Shown here one piece after another: positions 13,491 to 21,083 of a stretch of 64,000 nt of DNA. Location: positions 1 through 64,000 of IMG/VR virus record IMGVR_UViG_3300005527_000066. One strand, given 5' to 3'. The DNA comes from a virus. The first letter of the stretch is position 1. Each line of letters opens with the position of its first letter. The notes beneath the pieces are model-generated. The model saw only the letters and a list, made by a program, of their open reading frames with translations. It was not told the origin of the DNA and did no database searches. Position numbers and translations under genes: made by a program.

Positions 13491-13658
13491 ATGAATTTAA
13501 CTGTGTTAATAGAAAAAGTTTTATCAGAAGCCAAGGTAAAGAGAGACAGATGTCTTAAAAGAGCCGATTCGGTATATGGTAAAAAGACATCTGCATATAA
13601 AAGTGGTGCGGTTGTAAAATGCCGTCAAGGAAAGATTTGGAAAAAGAAAAAGAAATGA
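13491..13658 (+). CDS. Small Lys/Cys protein with LxEA leader
   Basis: 55 residues (ATG 13491, TGA 13656-13658), preceded by TAAATA. Leader MNLTVLIEKVLSEAK has L-S-E before Ala, a good gp21-type site. The body DRCLKRADSVYGKKTSAYKSGAVVKCRQGKIW is a motif I have seen in small proteins of marine T4-like and algal viruses (C..A...Y....SAYxSGAxVKCR). The Lys-rich end would bind DNA. Its stop overlaps the next start (ATGA). Confidence 0.7.
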   Translation: MNLTVLIEKVLSEAKVKRDRCLKRADSVYGKKTSAYKSGAVVKCRQGKIWKKKKK

Positions 13659-13918
13659 ACTTGGTAAATCTTATAGAATCCGTATTGGAAGAAGGTTTTG
13701 ACTTGGAAAAGAAGCAAGGTCTTCATGGATGGTTTAAAAGAAACAAAGGTAAAGGATGGATAGATTGTAAAACAGGAAAACCATGTGGTAGACAAAAGGG
13801 TGAAAAAAGAAAAGGATACCCTGCTTGCCGACCAACAAAGTCTATGTGTAATACGAGAAAAAGACACAAAAAGGGATCAAAAAGAATATCTTGGAAAAGG
13901 GGAGATAAAACCAAGTAA
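13655..13918 (+). CDS. DUF5872-like Lys/Cys-rich protein with LxEG leader
   Basis: 87 residues from the ATG at 13655, which overlaps the previous stop; the upstream in-frame ATG at 13619 lies inside the previous gene. Leader MNLVNLIESVLEEG matches that of the upstream neighbour and ends in L-E-E before Gly. The body LHGWFKRNKGKGWIDCKTGK, then PCGRQKG, YPACRPT and a highly basic tail, resembles the DUF5872-type proteins of T4-like viruses. Probably a DNA-associated head protein. Family name from memory. Confidence 0.7.
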   Translation: MNLVNLIESVLEEGFDLEKKQGLHGWFKRNKGKGWIDCKTGKPCGRQKGEKRKGYPACRPTKSMCNTRKRHKKGSKRISWKRGDKTK

Positions 13919-13928
13919 ATATAATATA

Positions 13929-14183
13929 ATGAAAAACAAAGACCAAATAGTTCTAGAGGGTTTATATAGTAAAATTTTAAACGAGGAAAGAAATGTTCCT
14001 CCTGCGGATTGGGATAAAGGTTTTGAGTTTCCGATTAAAATTGGTTCTGGAGGAAAAGAAATTCCTTTTAAAAAGAATGGTAAGTGGTATCTTTATGTTT
14101 GGGATTCAAAGAATAATAAACATTTTTATTATTGCTATGATGATGACATTTATCATCCCGATACTGATTTCGATCAACTCTAA
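13929..14183 (+). CDS. Putative internal head protein, KDQI-type leader
   Basis: 84 residues from ATG 13929 (TAAATA 7 nt upstream). The longer frame to 13785 runs through the previous gene. Leader MKNKDQIVLEGLYSKILNE, then a beta-rich body with PIKIGSGGKEIPFKKNGKWY and YVWDSKNNKHFYYCYDDDIY. The body looks like a single small WW/SH3-like sheet. Function unknown. The leader groups it with 12468 and 14201. Confidence 0.65.
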   Translation: MKNKDQIVLEGLYSKILNEERNVPPADWDKGFEFPIKIGSGGKEIPFKKNGKWYLYVWDSKNNKHFYYCYDDDIYHPDTDFDQL

Positions 14184-14200
14184 TATAAGTATATAAACAT

Positions 14201-14611
14201 ATGAGAAGCAAAGACCAAATACTATTAGAAAATTTATATTCTAATCAAATCTTAAAAGAAGGAAATGTTTATGATTCTGTTCATCGCGCAATAAGTCGCA
14301 GAATAGCTAGTAACCATGTCGATTTATTAAGAGATTATGGTATAGAAAAAGTTCTTGATGCTGTTAATCAGGTAGCTAGTCATGTTGCGGAAGGAGAATC
14401 TCTTGAAGATATTGGATCTAGCGATGTAAGTGCTTGGGTTAATTGGGTTGTTAAAGATTTAACACGCGGAGAAAATACTGCTGAACGTCTTCAAAACATG
14501 AGTGATACATGGGATAAAAATGCATCACCGGAAGCCAAAGCGGGTAAAGAAAAGTTATCAAGTATGATGGGTGAATTCGGAAACCGTTTAGGTCCAGAAG
14601 GCGCGCGTTAA
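14201..14611 (+). CDS. Putative internal head protein, KDQI-type leader
   Basis: 136 residues. Leader MRSKDQILLENLYSNQILKE before Gly. The body is helical: AISRRIASNHVDLLRDYGIEKVLDAVNQVASHVAEGE, then EDIGSSDVSAWVNWVVKDL. The helical part recalls small proteins encoded by marine T4-like phages, with no known role. Convergent with the gene at 14608, the stops overlapping by 4 bp. Confidence 0.65.
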   Translation: MRSKDQILLENLYSNQILKEGNVYDSVHRAISRRIASNHVDLLRDYGIEKVLDAVNQVASHVAEGESLEDIGSSDVSAWVNWVVKDLTRGENTAERLQNMSDTWDKNASPEAKAGKEKLSSMMGEFGNRLGPEGAR

Positions 14612-15078
14612 AACTGTACTAAATCTTTAATCATCATATTATAGGTATCACAATGGAACTTCATATTATTTGAAGTATCTATAAATCCCTTTGGATAAAA
14701 CTTTGCATTCTTAAAGAACTTTGTTTTTGGTATCATTCCGCATAACCATGCCTTAGAATTATCATTTAGTATTCTTACAAACAAATAGACATCGCAATTT
14801 TGTTTTGTATTGTATCCACTTATAGAACATTCATAAAAGTCTTTTGGTTTAGAAGAACACTTTTTTGTTTTAACATCTATTTTAACATCATTCTTAACAA
14901 TATCATAATCATGAGTGTTTTCTATTTTGGCTTTAATATAATTCGCCGCTACTATTTCACCTAGAAACCCAACGACATTACCTTCTCCTTTTGTTATGGA
15001 GTTTCTTAGTTGTCCCATCTCTTTGGATTTTTGTTCTGCTTCTTCAATCCATTCTTTTTTAATTTCTATTTCTTTCAT
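14608..15078 (-). CDS. Predicted PD-(D/E)XK-type nuclease
   Basis: 156 residues from ATG 15078, which overlaps the stop of the upstream gene; the frame extends 5 codons further. Helix GNVVGFLGEIVAANYIKAKI supplies the Glu, DYDIVKNDVKIDVKTKKC supplies D and D-x-K, as in restriction-endonuclease-like folds. A following DVYLFVRILN strand supports the assignment. Short phage enzymes of this type are often annotated hypothetical or as restriction-like. Operon of two with the gene at 15078-15551. Confidence 0.7.
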   Translation of the reverse strand: MKEIEIKKEWIEEAEQKSKEMGQLRNSITKGEGNVVGFLGEIVAANYIKAKIENTHDYDIVKNDVKIDVKTKKCSSKPKDFYECSISGYNTKQNCDVYLFVRILNDNSKAWLCGMIPKTKFFKNAKFYPKGFIDTSNNMKFHCDTYNMMIKDLVQF

Positions 15079-15551
15079 TATACAATCCACCAATCCGGAA
15101 CGTTACCTAGTTTCCATGTAGAAAATTCTTTTTTATCCTTGAGGTAATATGTTCGGTATGCAGTAACCGGATCGGAATTTTTATATTCATCTGGCATAGC
15201 TTGAGCAAATGGGGTCATGTCTCCGTCTGGAACAATGTTGGCGTGATCCCTGCACAACTGGAAGATGGGATAGGACTTATGTTGCTTACCATAGCGGCGA
15301 GTATATTCTTGAAATAGTTCTTCGGTCATTTCACAAAGCCAAATAAAATTTTTTCGCGCTGCGCGCACCCATTTAGAGCATGGGTGATTAAGGTGTGCTA
15401 GTTTATATACACCATCAACGGTGTCATTGGAATGAACACGGATGGCGGTGGAAAGCATTTGAGTATGCTCCAGAATCATCTTAATGCAATGCTTATCATT
15501 ATGTTGACGAGCGGCTTGAATGGGATTTTTATCAAGTACAAATATATTCAT
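15078..15551 (-). CDS. Conserved phage protein of the MNIFVLDK type
   Basis: 157 residues. The motif chain MNIFVLDKNPIQAARQHNDK, then H-CIKMILEHTQMLSTA, NHPCSKWVRAARKNFIWL, EEYxRRYGK-HKS and PxFAQAMP is that of a widespread phage family that carries this conserved N-terminus. Its biochemical activity is not known to me. Some entries are labelled pyrimidine-dimer glycosylase-like, which I cannot verify here. Overlaps the nuclease-like gene by ATGA. Confidence 0.7.
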   Translation of the reverse strand: MNIFVLDKNPIQAARQHNDKHCIKMILEHTQMLSTAIRVHSNDTVDGVYKLAHLNHPCSKWVRAARKNFIWLCEMTEELFQEYTRRYGKQHKSYPIFQLCRDHANIVPDGDMTPFAQAMPDEYKNSDPVTAYRTYYLKDKKEFSTWKLGNVPDWWIV

Positions 15552-15587
15552 GAGAAAATAGTATTTGATTTTTTTATTTTAGTCAAG

Positions 15588-15595
15588 TATAAATA
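15588..15595 (+). promoter_or_regulatory. TATAAATA late-type box
   Basis: Exact octamer only 5 nt before the ATG at 15601. If it is a promoter -10 element, the transcript is leaderless. Confidence 0.5.
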
Positions 15596-15600
15596 TTGAA

Positions 15601-16059
15601 ATGACTTTCAAAGAATATTTTTTTAAAGAGCAAACTGAAATAGAAAATTTTCAATATCCTCTTACCGTGTATCATGGAACCGATTTATCATCTGCGAAAG
15701 ATATAAAAGAAAATGGGTTGAATTTAAGTAAATGTCATAAGGGATATTTCGGACAAGCTTTTTATGTTACTACAGATGAACAATTAGCAAAAAGTAATTA
15801 TGCGGATTTTTCTGGGGACGACGAAGGAGGAACAGTTTTAGAATTTAAAATGAATCCGATTAATAAAATATTGGATTTAAGGAAAACCGATGATTGGGAT
15901 TATTATCAAAATTTAAAATATAAAGGACGGGAACTTAGTAGTTGGATGGGATTCGATGAGTTGCCAAGTATTATGAACTCATTCGGAATCGATGCAATAT
16001 ACGATAGATCTAATGATGCATTTGCAGTTTACAATTTGAATATACTAAGTATATTGTAA
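15601..16059 (+). CDS. Likely ADP-ribosyltransferase with capsid-targeting leader
   Basis: 152 residues. Leader MTFKEYFFKEQ is almost identical to that of the ASCH gene. From residue 21, LTVYHGTDLSSAKDIKENGL carries the YHGT motif (His25) and GYFGQAFYVTTDEQLAKSNY the aromatic motif (Tyr55), the first two elements of the H-Y-E ADP-ribosyltransferase core. The third catalytic residue should lie near DAFAVYN close to the C-terminus and is not a clear Glu. It resembles DUF3990/PARP-like domains. T4 packages the ADP-ribosyltransferase Alt in its head, so a packaged effector is plausible. Confidence 0.7.
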   Translation: MTFKEYFFKEQTEIENFQYPLTVYHGTDLSSAKDIKENGLNLSKCHKGYFGQAFYVTTDEQLAKSNYADFSGDDEGGTVLEFKMNPINKILDLRKTDDWDYYQNLKYKGRELSSWMGFDELPSIMNSFGIDAIYDRSNDAFAVYNLNILSIL

Positions 16060-16074
16060 ATATTTATTAAAATT

Positions 16075-17352
16075 ATGGATTTAGAACTTTTAGTAGAAAA
16101 CGTAACAAACAGAAATAACAAAAACACATTCAATGTTTTAAAGTATGAAGATTTTTTAAACGAAAGTGTTTCATGTGAACTATGTCAAGAAGAAGTATTG
16201 ACCGAGGCAAAGTTACAATTAAGTGATGAGGAAATAAAGTTTGAACAAGAACTTAAAAGAAAATTACCAAGACTTAATTTATTATCAGTTTTAGCGGATG
16301 CAAAGACCTTAAAATCTTTACATGATAAAAGAAGTGGAGATCAATATATTACTGGTATTCTTTATATAGCACCTTCAGAAGAAGGAGGGGTTGATGTTTG
16401 CGTTGGTTCTTCTGGTTGTTGCCGTATTGGTTGTTTAAACACCGCTGGTAATCCGGCGGTATTAAAAGGTAAGTTAAGATCCAGAATTAGAAAAGCACAG
16501 GAGTTACATTTATCTCCTGAATTGTTTTTTACAAAATTAAAATCGGATATTGTTTTACTTAAACATTTTGCAGATGAGTTTAAATTAAAACTTGCTATTA
16601 GAATGAATGGAACTTCTGATTATGACTTCGGAGAAAAGATGGAAGATTTTGTTAAAGAGCAAGCAGGAAAAGGTGTTACGTTTTACGACTATACAAAAAT
16701 AGTTCCCCGCTATAAAAAGTATTCTCAAAGTAAATTGATTCACCAAACATTTAGTCGTAGTGAACAAAACGACAAAGCATCTTTGGATATTCTTAAAAAT
16801 GGTGGAAACGTAGCGTATGTTTTCTATCAAAAAAATAATGTATTACCTAGTCATTATTTAGGATTCAAAGTATTGAACGGTGATGCCAGCGATTTGAGAT
16901 TCTTGGATGATAACGAAAAGGAGTTTGATGAAAATGGAAATCCAATTGGTTTAATCGTCGGGTTAAACGCCAAAGGGGTTATGAGAGGTAGAGGTAGTAG
17001 AGCAAGAGCTATTAGACGTTCTGTAATGTGGAATAAGAAACAAAAAAATCCAAAATATATTGGATCTCCAGAATTTAAAAAAGATTGTATGGAGTATTTC
17101 GGAGTATCCAGCTTGGAAGATCTTTTTAATGATAGAGATAAATTAAAAGAGTATTTAGATTTTCAAAAACCAGATGGTAAATTATTGGAACCAGATGGTG
17201 GTTTTGAAATTATAGTTGATGATCTTAAAAAGGTTAAACCAGATGTTTTTAATCCAAACTATAAACCAGCTTCTCCAGAAGTTAAACCTGAACAAGAAGT
17301 TAAACAAGAAAGTAAGATAGTATCATTCAAACAGTTTTTTATTGAAAAATGA
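16075..17352 (+). CDS. gp88-like protein with leader-like sequences at both ends
   Basis: 425 residues. The N-terminal 50 residues hold an LVEN leader start, YEDFLNES and EEVLTEAK, the last two each fitting L-x-E before Ser/Ala. The main domain has an ITGILYIAPSEEG strand, a CVGSSGCCRIGCLNTAG Cys cluster, a RIRKAQELHLSPELFFTKLK helix, RMNGTSDYDF, and NVAYVFYQKNN, similar in plan to the phage gp88 family and to the gene at 7856. The C-terminus after a Pro/Glu/Val linker is SFKQFFIEK, a near copy of the FKEYF leader. ATGA overlap with the next gene. Confidence 0.65.
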   Translation: MDLELLVENVTNRNNKNTFNVLKYEDFLNESVSCELCQEEVLTEAKLQLSDEEIKFEQELKRKLPRLNLLSVLADAKTLKSLHDKRSGDQYITGILYIAPSEEGGVDVCVGSSGCCRIGCLNTAGNPAVLKGKLRSRIRKAQELHLSPELFFTKLKSDIVLLKHFADEFKLKLAIRMNGTSDYDFGEKMEDFVKEQAGKGVTFYDYTKIVPRYKKYSQSKLIHQTFSRSEQNDKASLDILKNGGNVAYVFYQKNNVLPSHYLGFKVLNGDASDLRFLDDNEKEFDENGNPIGLIVGLNAKGVMRGRGSRARAIRRSVMWNKKQKNPKYIGSPEFKKDCMEYFGVSSLEDLFNDRDKLKEYLDFQKPDGKLLEPDGGFEIIVDDLKKVKPDVFNPNYKPASPEVKPEQEVKQESKIVSFKQFFIEK

Positions 17353-17825
17353 TTTCGTTTAAAGAATATTTTCTATTAGAATCTCCAGAATATATCGCTG
17401 GCGTTTATGATAGGAGAGATTATAATTTTATATACTTTTTAGGGGACTCGGAAGGAACTTTTTTAGCTCCGTATAATTCATCCAGAGAGTCTCATTCTTT
17501 TCTTTTTAAAGAACTTAAAAGTAGAGGAATTATAGATAAAAATTATAGTGTGGTATATCCTTTAGAAAATAATTCTGATATTGTAGTTTTAGGTACTCCA
17601 AAAATAATAGACTTTACATATTCTGGAGTTATTCTACCAAAGCAAGATAATATCGATTCTACATATATATCACATTGGACAAAAGAATCTTATTTAAAAA
17701 TAAATGATATTATTTTAGCGTATGTTAAAAAGAATATGCCAGCGCCGTATGCTATAGAATATGTTAAAAAGGGAACTCAGTTAGATCTCGATGGTCCAAA
17801 AACAGAAGTAATAAGAGTAAAGTAA
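17349..17825 (+). CDS. Putative internal head protein with FKEYF leader
   Basis: 158 residues. Leader MISFKEYFLLES (L-L-E before Ser). The body starts PEYIAGVYDRRDYNFIYFLGDSEGTFLAPYNSS and contains an Arg/Lys-rich SRGIIDKNYSVVYPLENN and a PKIIDFTYSGVILP strand; probably alpha/beta. No domain family recognised. Shares operon and leader with the gp88-like protein upstream. Confidence 0.65.
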   Translation: MISFKEYFLLESPEYIAGVYDRRDYNFIYFLGDSEGTFLAPYNSSRESHSFLFKELKSRGIIDKNYSVVYPLENNSDIVVLGTPKIIDFTYSGVILPKQDNIDSTYISHWTKESYLKINDIILAYVKKNMPAPYAIEYVKKGTQLDLDGPKTEVIRVK

Positions 17826-17826
17826 T

Positions 17827-17834
17827 TATAAATA
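17827..17834 (+). promoter_or_regulatory. TATAAATA late-type box
   Basis: Exact octamer 6 nt before the ATG at 17841. Confidence 0.5.
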
Positions 17835-17840
17835 TTATTA

Positions 17841-18455
17841 ATGGAATCTGATATTATAAAAATTAAAAATATAAGATTTTTCGTATCAACTTCATACGAA
17901 GAAACTTTACCTTTATTTTTTTCAACGCAAAATATACAAGATGGGTTATATAAAAAAAATGAAAATTATTTTTTAGTATTAGACAATATTCCATACTCTA
18001 CAGATAACAGTATAAATTCAAATCAAATAGAAACTTCTGAAATACAAGATAAGAATTATATATTTTCTATTAAAAAACATTTCTTATATAAGATAGCAAG
18101 AAAATTAAAAGATAAAAATATAACACCAGATAATCCTATATTTAAAACCGAAGTGGAAAAACTTTTAATAGAATTTTTTAGCGGTAAGCTTAAAGACAAA
18201 ACAAAAAACCCAGAGCGAGCTGTAAGATTTTTATTAAATACTTCATATAAAAGTTTTTATAATTATTTCATAAATAAAATTATAACATTATCATACTCTT
18301 TAAAATCAAAAGGATTTGAATTAAAAGAAGATAATATATTTACCGTTCTAAATGATAAAGGCGCTTTAATATTAACTAATGGTGTTCTTAGATATATTTG
18401 TTGTTTTTTATTGAATATTGAAGAAATTCCTGCGATAATAAATTATTCTGAATAA
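17841..18455 (+). CDS. Unidentified protein
   Basis: 204 residues, Lys/Asn/Ile-rich. Beta-rich first third (IKIKNIRFFVSTSYEET, ENYFLVLDNIPYST) then helices (FSIKKHFLYKIARKLKD, FKTEVEKLLIEFFSGKLK, SFYNYFINKIITLSYSLK). No leader of the kinds seen in neighbours. Its last base is the first base of the carbamoyltransferase start (stop/start overlap TAATG), so the two are coupled and may work together. No family recognised. Confidence 0.6.
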   Translation: MESDIIKIKNIRFFVSTSYEETLPLFFSTQNIQDGLYKKNENYFLVLDNIPYSTDNSINSNQIETSEIQDKNYIFSIKKHFLYKIARKLKDKNITPDNPIFKTEVEKLLIEFFSGKLKDKTKNPERAVRFLLNTSYKSFYNYFINKIITLSYSLKSKGFELKEDNIFTVLNDKGALILTNGVLRYICCFLLNIEEIPAIINYSE

Positions 18456-19888
18456 TGATAATTTATGGAATAAACGAAACAACTCACGATTCAGCTTTAT
18501 CAGTTATAAAAAATGGAGAAATACTTTTCGCTTCTCATTCAGAGAGATATAGTAAAGTAAAAAACGATTGGTTTTTAAATCAAGAAATAATTAATAATGC
18601 TTTTGAATATGGAGTTCCGGATGTTATAGCATATTATGAAAATCCTTTTTTAAAAAATTTAAGATTGTTTTTTCGAGGAGGTAAAGGTGGAGATGTTCCA
18701 TATTTTAAAACTAACTCTTTGTTAAAAAACATTCCGGTTAAATATTTTAAACATCATTATTCTCATGCTTCTGCTGGATATTTTACAAGTAAATTTAAAA
18801 ATGCTACAATAGTTGTATTAGATTCTATAGGAGAATTTAATACATCTAGTATATGGTTGGGAAATGATAATAAAATAAAAAAGATATATAGTCAAAATTA
18901 TCCAATCAGCTTTGGTCTTTTTTATAGCGCATTTACAAAACTACTTGGACTGGAACCAAATAAAGAAGAATATATAATGATGGGGATGGCTGGATATGGA
19001 AACCCAGAAAAATATTATAATAAAGTAAATTCATATTTTCCTAATACAAAAAAACAAAAATATAATTTTCATAAAGGAATATATGATTGGGATGAACTAG
19101 TAGACGAACAAAATAAATTTGATATAGCAGCATCAGTTCAAAAAGTTTATGAAGAAAGAATGATGGAGTTTATGTTATATGCTTACAAAAAAACAAAATG
19201 TAAGAATTTAGTTTTTATGGGTGGGTGTGCTCTTAATTGTTCTGCTAATACATTACTATGGAAAATATTTGATAATGTTTGGATTATGCCAAATCCCGGA
19301 GATGCTGGTAGTAGTTTAGGAGCCGCTTGTGCTTTATATAATGACTTTGTTAATTGGGAAACACCATATTTAGGATATGATATAAAGAAAACATATCCAA
19401 TAGATAATATACTAAACAATTTAAAAACAGATAAGATAACTGCTGTTGCTTATGGTAGAGCAGAATTTGGACCAAGAGCTTTAGGGAATAGAAGTATATT
19501 AGCAGACCCTAGAGATCCAGATATAAAAGATAAAGTTAATGAAATTAAAAATAGAGAATTGTTTAGACCATTTGCTCCAATAGTGTTAGAAGAATATAGT
19601 AAACAATGGTTTGATATGGAGTTTGATTCTCCGTATATGCAATATGCTGTAAAATGTAAAAAACCAAATTTAATACCATCGGTTGTTCATGTTGATGGAA
19701 CATCAAGAGTTCAAACTATAAACAAAAAACAAAATAAACATTTATATGAACTTCTATTTAAATGGAATGAATATAGTGGTGTTCCTGTTCTTTTAAATAC
19801 AAGTTTAAACATTAAAAACGAACCACTATTAAACGATGAAATTGATATTAATAAATGGATTATTAAATATAAAAAAAATATAAACTAA
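18455..19888 (+). CDS. NodU/TobZ-family carbamoyltransferase
   Basis: 477 residues. The N-terminal ATPase-like fold has MIIYGINETTHDSALSVI, an HHYSHASAGYF motif near residue 100, IVVLDSIGEF, a GMAGYG motif and a MGGCALNCSANT loop. The C-terminal domain has YGRAEFGPRALGNRSILADP (about 333-350), FRPFAPIV, HVDGTSRVQT and VPVLLNTSLN. The family transfers carbamoyl groups from carbamoyl phosphate to hydroxyls through a carbamoyl-adenylate. Substrate unknown; phage members have been linked to DNA-base or surface-sugar modification. The C-terminus ends early, about 25 residues after NTSLN, with a Lys-rich tail, so it may be slightly shortened. Confidence 0.85.
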   Translation: MIIYGINETTHDSALSVIKNGEILFASHSERYSKVKNDWFLNQEIINNAFEYGVPDVIAYYENPFLKNLRLFFRGGKGGDVPYFKTNSLLKNIPVKYFKHHYSHASAGYFTSKFKNATIVVLDSIGEFNTSSIWLGNDNKIKKIYSQNYPISFGLFYSAFTKLLGLEPNKEEYIMMGMAGYGNPEKYYNKVNSYFPNTKKQKYNFHKGIYDWDELVDEQNKFDIAASVQKVYEERMMEFMLYAYKKTKCKNLVFMGGCALNCSANTLLWKIFDNVWIMPNPGDAGSSLGAACALYNDFVNWETPYLGYDIKKTYPIDNILNNLKTDKITAVAYGRAEFGPRALGNRSILADPRDPDIKDKVNEIKNRELFRPFAPIVLEEYSKQWFDMEFDSPYMQYAVKCKKPNLIPSVVHVDGTSRVQTINKKQNKHLYELLFKWNEYSGVPVLLNTSLNIKNEPLLNDEIDINKWIIKYKKNIN

Positions 19889-20019
19889 TGATTAAAAAAA
19901 TTTTAAATAAACTCATTAAATACATACGTATGAAAATTTTATTGAATAATGATAAATATATTTATTAACAATAATTTACTAAAATTTTTGAAAATATATA
20001 TATAAGTATATATATATAT

Positions 20020-20262
20020 ATGCCGAAAAAAAGTAATTGGGATAAAAGAATGAAGCCTAAAGAAATTGAAAAAAGAAAAAAAATGAATTCCGCATTTTTA
20101 ATACAAAACTTTTCGATTGAAGAGGTTCTAGATGAGAGTGGGGAAGTATTAGAAGATACCGTTATCCGCTTTTCTTTTGATGGTCTTTTAGTTTATTTAT
20201 CAATACCAAATTCAATGAAATTATGTAAGTCGTTATCTGATATATTGAACTTAAAAAAATGA
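20020..20262 (+). CDS. Small basic protein of unknown function
   Basis: 80 residues. Basic start MPKKSNWDKRMKPKEIEKRK, then IEEVLDESGEVLEDTVIRFSFDGLLVYLSIP and an amphipathic end. The gap before it (19889-20019) is very AT-rich with ATATATAT runs and at most a 26-codon ORF. Its stop overlaps the start of the SGNH gene by ATGA, so the pair is co-translated. Confidence 0.6.
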   Translation: MPKKSNWDKRMKPKEIEKRKKMNSAFLIQNFSIEEVLDESGEVLEDTVIRFSFDGLLVYLSIPNSMKLCKSLSDILNLKK

Positions 20263-21083
20263 CAAATAGTTTAAAAAATTATTTTTTAAGTAAAACATTT
20301 AATTCTCAATTACACGATACTATATGGGATATAGATTCTTTCGATAGTAAAAACATACATACTAAAACAAATGATATTGATAAATTAGATACTATAAAAT
20401 ATGAAGTAAATGAATATGGTTATAGGACTTCCGAAGAAACAAATAATTTTTTTAATGAAAATTTGATAGGGTGTTTTGGATGTAGTAATACCTTTGGTAT
20501 GGCTATTGAGTATAAGGATACTTGGCCTTTTTTGTTAAACAAATTTATAGGTGATGAATGGTGCGTTAAAAATTATGGAGTACCCGGAGGTTCAAATGAT
20601 AACATATCTAGATTAATATATAATTTTGTTTCAAATAAAAAACCAAAAATTATATGTTGTTTATTTCCAGATTTTTTTAGAATGGAATTTTTTGATGTTA
20701 ATTCGGATTTAAAAAATTTTAGAAAAACTGAAAACAAAGAGATATTAAAAACATATTCTTTTATACAACATGAATTTTATATGGCTTATAAAAAAATTTC
20801 AACTGAAGATAATGGAATTTATAACTTTATAAAAAATTTTAAGTTTATACAAAATTTATGCGACAACAAAAATATAAAATTTTATTGGTCTACATGGGCT
20901 AGAAATATATATTGTTTAGATAAATCTTTCATAGAAAGACATTTAAATATTAATAATTACGTAGACTTAAGTCATTTAGAATCTAATATAGATTATGGTT
21001 TAGATGGAATACACTTCGGACCAAATACAAGTAAAAATATAGCAAAAGAATTTTACGATAAAATCACATCGCAAAAACCCTGA
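20259..21083 (+). CDS. SGNH-hydrolase-like protein (paralogue 1)
   Basis: 274 residues. Block I IGCFGCSNTFG supplies the candidate nucleophile Ser, VKNYGVPGGSNDNISRL the Gly and Asn blocks, and GLDGIHFGPNTS the D-x-x-H pair. These match the SGNH/GDSL fold (esterases, acyl/acetyl hydrolases). IICCLFPDFFRMEFF and FYWSTWARN are shared word for word or nearly so with the convergent gene at 21053. The likely job is removal of an ester or acetyl group, for example from glycan or modified nucleotide; substrate not visible. The 3' end overlaps its paralogue by 31 bp. Confidence 0.75.
   Translation: MTNSLKNYFLSKTFNSQLHDTIWDIDSFDSKNIHTKTNDIDKLDTIKYEVNEYGYRTSEETNNFFNENLIGCFGCSNTFGMAIEYKDTWPFLLNKFIGDEWCVKNYGVPGGSNDNISRLIYNFVSNKKPKIICCLFPDFFRMEFFDVNSDLKNFRKTENKEILKTYSFIQHEFYMAYKKISTEDNGIYNFIKNFKFIQNLCDNKNIKFYWSTWARNIYCLDKSFIERHLNINNYVDLSHLESNIDYGLDGIHFGPNTSKNIAKEFYDKITSQKP

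Noticed and set aside
19888-19968. 26-codon ORF after the carbamoyltransferase
   Set aside because: Start overlaps the stop, but the product is only Lys/Ile/Asn in very AT-rich DNA; could equally be a decayed C-terminus.
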